64,000 nt of DNA from Rhodoblastus sp963828185 (lineage in GTDB: Bacteria; Pseudomonadota; Alphaproteobacteria; Rhizobiales; Beijerinckiaceae), in contig CAWHDV010000008.1 of the NCBI GenBank assembly GCA_963828185.1, positions 128,034-192,033 of the forward strand, given 5' to 3'. Positions 8,963 through 15,669 of the stretch are shown one piece after another. Position 1 is the first letter of the stretch. Each line of letters opens with the position of its first letter. The notes beneath the pieces are model-generated. The model made no database searches. It worked only from the letters and a program-made list of their open reading frames with translations, and was not told the DNA's origin. Position numbers and translations under genes: made by a program.

Positions 8963-10453
8963 CTAATGCGTCGGGATGACGAAACTGGCGCCTTCCTTCG
9001 TGCCCGACGGCCAGCGCGACGTCACCGTCTTGGTTCGCGTATAAAAACGGAAAGCGTCGGGGCCGAACTGGTTCAGGTCGCCAAAGCCCGAGCGCTTCCA
9101 GCCGCCGAACGTGTAATAGGCGAGCGGCACCGGGATCGGCACGTTGATTCCCACCATGCCGACATTGATCCGCGAAGCGAAATCACGGGCCGTGTCGCCG
9201 TCTCGCGTGAAGATGGCGACGCCGTTGCCGTATTCGTGCTTCATCGGCAGTTCCAGCGCTTGTTCGTAATTGTCGGCCCGCACCACCGACAGCACGGGAC
9301 CGAAGATTTCGGTCTTGTAGATGTCCATTTCCGGCTTCACGTGGTCGAACAGGCAGGGGCCGACGAAGAAGCCGTCCTCATAGCCTTGCAAGGACAGGCC
9401 GCGTCCGTCGACAACGAGCTTGGCCCCCTCGGCGACGCCCTTGTCGATGAGGCCCAGCACGCGCCGCTTGGCTTCAGAGGTGACGAGCGGACCGAAATCC
9501 ATGTCGCCGCCGTTGTAGGGACCGACCTTCAGCGCCTCGACGCGGGGGATCAGCTTTTCCACCAGCCGGTCGGCGGTTTCGCGCCCGATCGGCACGGCGA
9601 CGGAAATGGCCATGCAGCGCTCGCCCGCCGCGCCATAGCCGGCGCCGATGAGCGCGTCGACCGCCTGGTCCATGTCGGCGTCGGGCGCGATCAGCATATG
9701 GTTCTTGGCGCCGCCAAAAGCCTGCACGCGCTTACCATTGCCGCAACCTCGTGTGTAAATGTATTCGCCGATCGCGGTCGAGCCGACGAAGCCGATCGCC
9801 GCGATATCGGGATCGTCGAGGATGGCGTCGACCGCCTCCTTGTCGCCGTTGACCACGTTGAGCACGCCGTCGGGCAGGCCCGCCTCCTGCATCAGTTCCG
9901 CCAGCATCAGCGGCACGGAGGGGGCGCGTTCCGACGGCTTGAGGATGAAGGCGTTCCCGGCCGTGATCGCCGGGCAGAATTTCCACATGGGGATCATCGC
10001 CGGGAAGTTGAACGGCGTGACGCCCGCGACGACGCCGAGCGGCTGGCGCATGGAATAGAGGTCGATGCCGGGACCGGCGCCGTCGCTGAATTCGCCTTTC
10101 AGCATGTTTGGCGCGCCGATACAGAATTCCGCCACTTCGAGACCGCGGATGACGTCGCCCTTGGCGTCGGGAAGGGTCTTGCCATGTTCACGCGAAAGCG
10201 CCTCGGCCAGCTTGTCCATGTCACGGTGCAGCAGTCCGACGAAAGCCATCATCACGCGGGCCCGGCGCTGGGGGTTCACCGCCGCCCACGCCGGTTGCGC
10301 CGCCTTGGCGTTCTCGACCGCCGCGCGGACTTCGGCCTTGCTGGCGAGCGCAAGCTGCTTTTCGACCTTGCCGGTCGCCGGATTGAAGACATCGGCAAAG
10401 CGGCCGGATGCGCCCGCGACGCGTTTGCCGCCGACAAAATGACCCATTTCCAT
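8963..10453 (-). CDS. mmsA: CoA-acylating methylmalonate-semialdehyde dehydrogenase
   Basis: A 496-residue aldehyde dehydrogenase-fold enzyme that converts methylmalonate semialdehyde, CoA and NAD+ to propionyl-CoA and CO2. Visible signatures are PLGVVAGVTPFNFPAMIPMW, the cofactor loop IGFVGSTAIGEYIY and the catalytic cysteine in AAGERCMAISVAVPIG. MMSDH enzymes lack the general-base glutamate of ordinary ALDHs, and the KNHMLIAPDADMDQ segment fits that. The start at 10453 follows a GGGAGA site. It is the first gene of the operon 10453-5051, so the promoter probably lies in 10454-10614, shared with the divergent LysR gene. Confidence 0.94.
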   Translation of the reverse strand: MEMGHFVGGKRVAGASGRFADVFNPATGKVEKQLALASKAEVRAAVENAKAAQPAWAAVNPQRRARVMMAFVGLLHRDMDKLAEALSREHGKTLPDAKGDVIRGLEVAEFCIGAPNMLKGEFSDGAGPGIDLYSMRQPLGVVAGVTPFNFPAMIPMWKFCPAITAGNAFILKPSERAPSVPLMLAELMQEAGLPDGVLNVVNGDKEAVDAILDDPDIAAIGFVGSTAIGEYIYTRGCGNGKRVQAFGGAKNHMLIAPDADMDQAVDALIGAGYGAAGERCMAISVAVPIGRETADRLVEKLIPRVEALKVGPYNGGDMDFGPLVTSEAKRRVLGLIDKGVAEGAKLVVDGRGLSLQGYEDGFFVGPCLFDHVKPEMDIYKTEIFGPVLSVVRADNYEQALELPMKHEYGNGVAIFTRDGDTARDFASRINVGMVGINVPIPVPLAYYTFGGWKRSGFGDLNQFGPDAFRFYTRTKTVTSRWPSGTKEGASFVIPTH

Positions 10454-10563
10454 CGCGCTCTCCCTTTTGCCGGGCCGTTGAGGCCCCTTATTGCGCTCTG
10501 CCCGCGCTTGCTTGTCCCGCTTGTTAGTTATGGCGTAAAAATGCAGCCATCAAGGGATAAAAA

Positions 10564-10580
10564 TGCATTATATGAATGCA
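10564..10580. promoter_or_regulatory. Candidate LysR-type operator with flanking direct repeats
   Basis: TGCATTATATGAATGCA is a perfect 6-bp inverted repeat with a 5-bp spacer, containing the T-N11-A core expected of LysR sites. The 9-mer AAAAATGCA recurs three times between about 10537 and 10588, overlapping this palindrome. The cluster lies between the divergent mmsA and lysR starts in an AT-rich stretch, where a LysR protein would repress itself and control the catabolic operon. The role is inferred. Confidence 0.5.
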
Positions 10581-10614
10581 AAAATGCATCATTATCCGGG
10601 GCCGGAGGTCCGTC

Positions 10615-11505
10615 TTGCTGTCGTCGTTGAACTGGAACGATTTAAAATATTTCCTGGCTCTGGCGCGGCGGGGCCGGCTTCGTCTCGCCTGTTCGGACCT
10701 CGGCGTCGACCAGGCGACGGTCGGCCGCAGGATAGCGGCTCTCGAGGAGGCGCTTGGAAGCCCTCTGTTCGACAGGAGCACCAAAGGCTATGAGCTGACC
10801 GAGATCGGATCGCGGCTGTTGCCGCTCGCCGAACAGATCGAGAGCCAGTTCATCGTCGCCCAGGCGGAAAGCCAGTCGCCCGAAGCCTTGTTGACCGGAG
10901 CGGTGCGCGTCGGGGCGCCGGTCGCCGCCAGCGCCTACCTGATCGCCGAGGCTGCTTCCGATCTTATCCGCCGCCATCCGCGCCTGGAAATCGAGATCGT
11001 GGCCGTGCCGCGCACGTTCAACCTGACGGTGCGTGAAGCCGATCTCGCCATCGCGGTGTCGCGGCCCGACCGCGGCCGGGTGGTGTCGCGCAAGGTCGCC
11101 GATTACAGCCTGAAGCTTTACGCGCATGAAGAATACCTCGCCTCCCGCGCTTCGATCGACACGCTGAACGATCTGCGGCGCGCGCATGGCGTCGGCTATA
11201 TTTCCGACCTGATCTTCGACAAGGAGCTCGACTACGTTCCTTCGGTGGACCCCAAGCTGCATCCGCGCCTGACGAGTTCGAACCTCATCGTCCAGCTGCA
11301 ATTCGTGCTGGCCGGAGCCGGCGTCTGCATCCTGCCGGAATTCGTCGCCCGGCGCCACGTCTGCCTGAAGCCCGTGCTCGCTGATAAAGTCGCTCTCACC
11401 CGCTCCTATTGGCTGGTCATCCATGAAGACGTGGCCAAGACCGAACGCGTCCGCCTCGTGGCCGAGAGCTTTGCGGAGGCGATCAAGCTGGGCGTCGACG
11501 TCTGA
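10615..11505 (+). CDS. LysR-family transcriptional regulator
   Basis: A 296-residue regulator. It has the N-terminal winged helix (LNWNDLKYFLALARRGRLRL to the EEALGSPLFDRSTKGYELTE segment) followed by a periplasmic-binding-like effector domain. I chose TTG at 10615 because GGAGG stands six bases upstream and the protein then begins like other family members. An ATG at 10576 is in frame but lies inside the candidate operator and has no ribosome binding site. The gene diverges from the valine operon and may regulate it. The recognition helix reads LRLACSDLGVDQATVGRRIA. Confidence 0.88.
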   Translation: MLSSLNWNDLKYFLALARRGRLRLACSDLGVDQATVGRRIAALEEALGSPLFDRSTKGYELTEIGSRLLPLAEQIESQFIVAQAESQSPEALLTGAVRVGAPVAASAYLIAEAASDLIRRHPRLEIEIVAVPRTFNLTVREADLAIAVSRPDRGRVVSRKVADYSLKLYAHEEYLASRASIDTLNDLRRAHGVGYISDLIFDKELDYVPSVDPKLHPRLTSSNLIVQLQFVLAGAGVCILPEFVARRHVCLKPVLADKVALTRSYWLVIHEDVAKTERVRLVAESFAEAIKLGVDV

Positions 11506-11541
11506 CGCTTCGCAGCGTTTTGCGCGATTTATTGCAAATGC

Positions 11542-11566
11542 GCGACGCGATGTCGCATCGCGACGC
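11542..11566. terminator. Strong stem-loop between lysR and cyoA
   Basis: GCGACGCGAT and ATCGCGACGC form a 10-bp stem with one mismatched pair around the five-base loop GTCGC. It lies 36 bases after the lysR stop and 75 before the cyoA start. No T-run follows immediately, so it could be a factor-dependent terminator for lysR or a regulatory structure in the cyo leader. Confidence 0.35.
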
Positions 11567-11641
11567 GCAGCGTGGACGAAACTTTTTCCGCAGCGCGGCA
11601 TTCTAGCGGTAGCCGTAGTTCGCCGCAGCGGGGCGCCTTCG

Positions 11642-12535
11642 ATGAGCATCCTGTCGAGCCTGCTTCCTCCTGCGACGCTCGGAGCCCTCGATCCGCAGGG
11701 GCCGGTCGCCGCGGGCGAGCTGATGATCATGGAAAACGCCACCGTGGTCATGCTTGCGGTGATCGTGCCGGTCATCGTGCTGACGCTCGCCTTCGCCTGG
11801 CATTTCCGGGAGGGCAACACCAAGGCCGCCTACCGGCCGGACTGGCATTATTCCGGCGCAATCGAATTCGTCGTCTGGGCCATTCCGGCGATGATCGTGC
11901 TTTTCCTCGGCGGCGTCGCCTGGATCGGCGCGCATGACCTCGATCCGCGCAAGCCGCTCGCCAGCCAGGCCAAGCCCCTGCGCGTCGACGTCGTGTCGAT
12001 GGACTGGAAATGGCTGTTCATCTACCCCGATCTCGGCGTCGCCACGGTCAACAGGCTGGTGGCGCCGACCGGGACGCCGATCGTCTTCACGCTGACATCG
12101 GCCACGGTGATGAACTCGTTCCTGGTCCCGAACCTCGGCGGCCAGATCTATGCCATGAACGGCATGGCGACGCACATCAGCCTGCTCGCCGACAATCCCG
12201 GCGTCTATCCCGGCCTCTCCGCCAACATCAGCGGCGACGGCTTTTCCGACATGCGCTTTGAAGTCGACGCCGTCGATCAAAACCACTTCCAGGCCTGGAC
12301 CGACGAGGCGCGCAAATCGACGGACAAGCTCGACGACCAGAGTTATGCGAGCCTGAACCGGCCGGGCGTCATCGAGCATCCCGTCACTTATGGCGCGGTC
12401 GCGCCGCACCTGTTCGACAGGATCGTGCGGAACCAGGTTCCGCCGCCGGGAGCGGACTTGCCGAAGCAATCCGCGCTCGATCCGCCGGGCCATGCCTGCC
12501 TCGCGGCGGCGAAATCCTGCAAACCGGACAACTGA
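11642..12535 (+). CDS. cyoA: Cytochrome o ubiquinol oxidase subunit II
   Basis: A 297-residue subunit with two N-terminal membrane helices (VVMLAVIVPVIVLTLAFAWH and AIEFVVWAIPAMIVLFLGGV) and a periplasmic cupredoxin domain. The domain lacks the Cys/His ligands of a CuA centre, as expected for a quinol oxidase. The DPRKPLASQAKPLRV and VVSMDWKWLFIYP segments are typical. E. coli CyoA is a lipoprotein; here no lipobox cysteine is visible before the first helix. The ATG at 11642 lacks a strong ribosome binding site. First gene of cyoABCD. Confidence 0.9.
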   Translation: MSILSSLLPPATLGALDPQGPVAAGELMIMENATVVMLAVIVPVIVLTLAFAWHFREGNTKAAYRPDWHYSGAIEFVVWAIPAMIVLFLGGVAWIGAHDLDPRKPLASQAKPLRVDVVSMDWKWLFIYPDLGVATVNRLVAPTGTPIVFTLTSATVMNSFLVPNLGGQIYAMNGMATHISLLADNPGVYPGLSANISGDGFSDMRFEVDAVDQNHFQAWTDEARKSTDKLDDQSYASLNRPGVIEHPVTYGAVAPHLFDRIVRNQVPPPGADLPKQSALDPPGHACLAAAKSCKPDN

Positions 12536-12536
12536 C

Positions 12537-12570
12537 ATGCTCGGAAAACTGACATGCTTGGAAAACTGAC
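12537..12570 (+). repeat. 17-bp tandem duplication of the cyoB start region, creating a mini-ORF
   Basis: ATGCTCGGAAAACTGAC (12537-12553) is repeated with one change as ATGCTTGGAAAACTGAC (12554-12570). The second copy is the start of cyoB. The first copy begins one base after the cyoA stop and opens a ten-codon frame that stops at TGA (12567-12569), inside the start of cyoB and out of frame with it. The arrangement could alter translational coupling between cyoA and cyoB. Confidence 0.8.
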
Positions 12571-14602
12571 TTGGTCCGCGCTCCCGCTGGGACAGCCAAT
12601 TCCGCTGGCGGCCGGAGCGTTCGTCGTCCTCGTCATGTTCGGCTTTGTCGCGCTGGCGACGGTGAAGGGCTGGTGGCCTTATCTGTGGCGCGAATGGATC
12701 ACCAGCGTCGACCACAAGCGGATCGGCGCCATGTATGTGCTGCTGGCGCTCGTCATGCTGCTGCGCGGCTTTGTCGACGCGCTGATGATGCGCACGCAGC
12801 AGGCGCTCGCCGCCAACAACGCGCCCGGCTATCTGCCGCCGGAACATTACAACCAGATCTTCACGGCGCATGGGACGATCATGATCTTCTTCGTCGCCAT
12901 GCCCTTGATGGTCGGGATGATGAACATCGTCATGCCGTTGCAGCTCGGCATCCGCGACGTCGCCTTTCCCGTGCTCAATTCGACCAGCTTCTGGCTGACC
13001 GCGAGCGGCGCGCTGCTCGTCAACATGTCGCTCGTCGTCGGCAATTTCGCCCGCACCGGCTGGCTCGCCTATCCGCCCTTGTCCGAGTTGCGCTTTTCGC
13101 CCGACGAGGGCGTCGATTATTACCTGTGGTCCCTGCAGATCGCCGGCGTCGGCTCGCTGCTATCGGGCGTCAATCTCACGACGACGATCCTCAAGGTGCG
13201 GGCGGTGGGCATGACCTATGCCCGCATGCCGATCTTCTGCTGGACCGCGCTCTCCTCGAACATGCTGATCATCGCGGCCTTTCCGATCCTGACCGCGACT
13301 TTCGCCATGCTGCAGCTCGATCGCTACCTCGGCTTCCACTTCTTCACCAATGACGGCGGCGGCAACGCCATGTTCTACGTGAACCTGATCTGGGCCTGGG
13401 GCCACCCGGAAGTCTATATCCTCATCCTGCCGGCCTTCGGGGTCTATTCCGAAATCGTCGCGACCTTCTCCAGCAAGGCGCTGTTCGGCCGCCGCTCGAT
13501 GATCGCGGCGACGCTCGGCATCACCGTCATCTCGTTCATGGTGTGGCTGCATCACTTCTTCACCATGGGCGCCGGCGCCGACGTCAACGCCTTCTTCGGC
13601 ATCGCCACCATGATCATCGCCGTGCCGACCGGCGTGAAAGTGTTCAACTGGCTGTTCACCATCTACGGCGGCCGCGTGCGCTTTACGGCGGCGATGCACT
13701 GGACGATCGGCTTCATGGTCACCTTCGCCATCGGCGGCCTGACCGGGGTGCTGCTCGCCATTCCGCCGGTCGATTTCCTGGTGCACAACAGCCTGTTCCT
13801 GGTGGCGCATTTCCATAACGTGCTGATCGGCGGCATGCTGTTCGGCGCTTTCGCGGCCTACATGTTCTGGTTTCCCAAGGTGTTCGGCTTCACGCTCGAC
13901 GAGAGGCTCGGCAAGGCCAGCTTCTGGTGCTGGTTCACAGGCTTCTATCTCGCCTTCATGCCGCTTTACGTGCTGGGCCTGTTCGGCGCGACCCGCCGCC
14001 TGCAGCATTACGCCGATCCGCGCTGGCTGCCGCTCAATCTCGTCGCGCTTGCCGGGGCATTGCTGATCCTCGCCGGCATCAGCCTGCTGATCGCGCAACT
14101 CGTCGTCAGCATCCGCACGCGCGAACGGCGGCGCGACCTCAGCGGCGATCCGTGGAACGGGCGCACGCTCGAATGGGCGACGCCCTCGCCGCCGCCGCCG
14201 TGGAATTTTTCCCGCGCGCCGCGCGTCGACGCCGCCGACGCCTTCTGGGTCGCCAAACGCAGGCAGGGCGGCAATGGACAAGAGGCAGGAACGCCTGCGG
14301 AAGGGACGCCGCAAGGCGGGCGTCGCGCCGGCATGCTGAAGCCCGACGCCTACGCCGATATCGAAATGCCGCGCAATTCCCCGCTGGGCGTCGTGATCGC
14401 CTTTTTCGCCTTCATTCTCGGTTTCGCCATGGTCTGGCATATCTGGTGGGCGGCGGCTTGCGGGTTGGCCGGCGTGCTTGCCGCGGTGCTGGTCCACGCC
14501 TGGCGCACCGATGTCGAAATGACCATTCCTGCGGAACAGGCCGCGCGCTTCGACCGCGAACGCGACGATGCGTGGCCCGTCATCACGGAGGCGGCGCAAT
14601 GA
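12554..14602 (+). CDS. cyoB: Cytochrome o ubiquinol oxidase subunit I
   Basis: The 682-residue catalytic subunit of a bo3-type quinol oxidase: it reduces O2 at a heme-copper centre and pumps protons. Heme and copper ligands are visible in TAHGTIMIFF (low-spin heme His), WAWGHPEVYILILPAFGVYS (CuB His cross-linked to Tyr), VWLHHFFTMG (CuB His pair) and LVAHFHNVLIGGM (heme ligands). The length and C-terminal extension match CyoB rather than cytochrome c oxidases. Between about residues 540 and 600 a linker rich in Pro, Gly and Arg precedes the final two helices. It overlaps cyoC by four bases. Confidence 0.95.
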   Translation: MLGKLTWSALPLGQPIPLAAGAFVVLVMFGFVALATVKGWWPYLWREWITSVDHKRIGAMYVLLALVMLLRGFVDALMMRTQQALAANNAPGYLPPEHYNQIFTAHGTIMIFFVAMPLMVGMMNIVMPLQLGIRDVAFPVLNSTSFWLTASGALLVNMSLVVGNFARTGWLAYPPLSELRFSPDEGVDYYLWSLQIAGVGSLLSGVNLTTTILKVRAVGMTYARMPIFCWTALSSNMLIIAAFPILTATFAMLQLDRYLGFHFFTNDGGGNAMFYVNLIWAWGHPEVYILILPAFGVYSEIVATFSSKALFGRRSMIAATLGITVISFMVWLHHFFTMGAGADVNAFFGIATMIIAVPTGVKVFNWLFTIYGGRVRFTAAMHWTIGFMVTFAIGGLTGVLLAIPPVDFLVHNSLFLVAHFHNVLIGGMLFGAFAAYMFWFPKVFGFTLDERLGKASFWCWFTGFYLAFMPLYVLGLFGATRRLQHYADPRWLPLNLVALAGALLILAGISLLIAQLVVSIRTRERRRDLSGDPWNGRTLEWATPSPPPPWNFSRAPRVDAADAFWVAKRRQGGNGQEAGTPAEGTPQGGRRAGMLKPDAYADIEMPRNSPLGVVIAFFAFILGFAMVWHIWWAAACGLAGVLAAVLVHAWRTDVEMTIPAEQAARFDRERDDAWPVITEAAQ

Positions 14603-15234
14603 GCGTTGCCGGGGTCGATTTCGACGGACTGGACGCGAGCCGGGAGACTGGAGACATTTCTGTCGAGCGCCCCGATGCGAAGGCGGTGATCGCAGGCTTT
14701 GGCTTCTGGCTGTTCCTGCTGAGCGACATCGTGGTGTTCGGCGCGCTGTTCGCCGCCTTTTCCGTGCTGTCGCATGCGACGGCCGGCGGTCCCCGGGGCG
14801 CGCAGATCTTCGACCTGCGCCATGTCGGCCTCGAGACCGCTGCGCTTCTGACCTCGAGCCTGACCTGCGGCCTGTGCTCGCTCGCCGGCGATATCGGCCG
14901 CCCGCGGCAGTTCTATCTCTTCGCGGTGCTGACGCTGGCGCTCGGCGCGCTTTTCCTTGGCCTCGAAATCTCGGAATTTTCCCGCATGGTGGCGCGCGGC
15001 GACGGCCCGACGCGCAGCGCCTTCCTCTCGGCCTTCTTCACGCTTGTCGGCACGCACGGCCTGCATGTCACCTCGGGCATGCTCTGGCTCGTCGTGATGA
15101 TGGCGCAGGTGGCGACGCTCGGCTTCCGCCCGATGGTGCTGCGGCGCCTGCGCGCCTTCGCCTTCTTCTGGCATGCGCTCGACATTGTCTGGATCGGCGT
15201 GTTCACCATCGTTTATCTCGGAGCCTTCTCATGA
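14599..15234 (+). CDS. cyoC: Cytochrome o ubiquinol oxidase subunit III
   Basis: A 211-residue, five-helix subunit of the quinol oxidase. Family marks are FGFWLFLLSDIVVFGALFAA, the SEFSRMVARGDGPTRSAFLS loop, FFTLVGTHGLHVTSGMLWLV and the terminal FFWHALDIVWIGVFTIVYL. It stabilises the catalytic subunit in the inner membrane. The start ATG overlaps the cyoB stop (ATGA) and its own stop overlaps the cyoD start the same way, so translation of the three is coupled. Confidence 0.95.
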   Translation: MSVAGVDFDGLDASRETGDISVERPDAKAVIAGFGFWLFLLSDIVVFGALFAAFSVLSHATAGGPRGAQIFDLRHVGLETAALLTSSLTCGLCSLAGDIGRPRQFYLFAVLTLALGALFLGLEISEFSRMVARGDGPTRSAFLSAFFTLVGTHGLHVTSGMLWLVVMMAQVATLGFRPMVLRRLRAFAFFWHALDIVWIGVFTIVYLGAFS

Positions 15235-15641
15235 CTGAAGCGCGAGACCAATTCGCCAAAAACCCCGACGGCGATTTCGACATCGCCCCCGACGCGCAGC
15301 GCGCCCCCGATGTCGTGCGCTCATACCTGTCGGGCTTCTTCATCGCGGCCCTGCTGACAGCTGCGAGCTTCTGGAGCGTCATGACGCACTCGATTTGGCC
15401 CGCCGGCCTGCCCGTGCTGCTTGCGGCGCTGGCCATATCGCAGATGGGCGTGCACCTGGTCTTCTTCTTCCACATCTCCTCCAGCCCGGATCGCGTGAAT
15501 TCCTTTCTCGCGCTGGCCTTCGGCGTTTTCGTGGTCGGCCTGATCGTGTTCGGCTCGATGATCATCATGGCCAATCTCAACGCCAACATGAGCATCCACG
15601 CAACGAACGGGCAAATGATCGGCCCGCAGACGCAGCGCTGA
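15231..15641 (+). CDS. cyoD: Cytochrome o ubiquinol oxidase subunit IV
   Basis: A 136-residue protein with three predicted membrane helices (SGFFIAALLTAASFWSVMTH, VLLAALAISQMGVHLVFFFH and the FGVFVVGLIVFGSMIIMANL region). The MGVHLVFFFHISSS motif is typical of CyoD, which assists CuB binding and assembly. It starts within the cyoC stop. No heme O synthase (cyoE) follows, so that gene must lie elsewhere. Confidence 0.93.
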   Translation: MTEARDQFAKNPDGDFDIAPDAQRAPDVVRSYLSGFFIAALLTAASFWSVMTHSIWPAGLPVLLAALAISQMGVHLVFFFHISSSPDRVNSFLALAFGVFVVGLIVFGSMIIMANLNANMSIHATNGQMIGPQTQR

Positions 15642-15669
15642 CGCTTGCGGGGTCGGATCACCGAAATGC

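Noticed and set aside
8111..10630. An 839-codon open frame on the + strand
   Set aside because: It lies opposite mmsA and the acyl-CoA dehydrogenase gene. Its translation is a typical antisense shadow rich in His, Arg, Asp and Val with no family signature.
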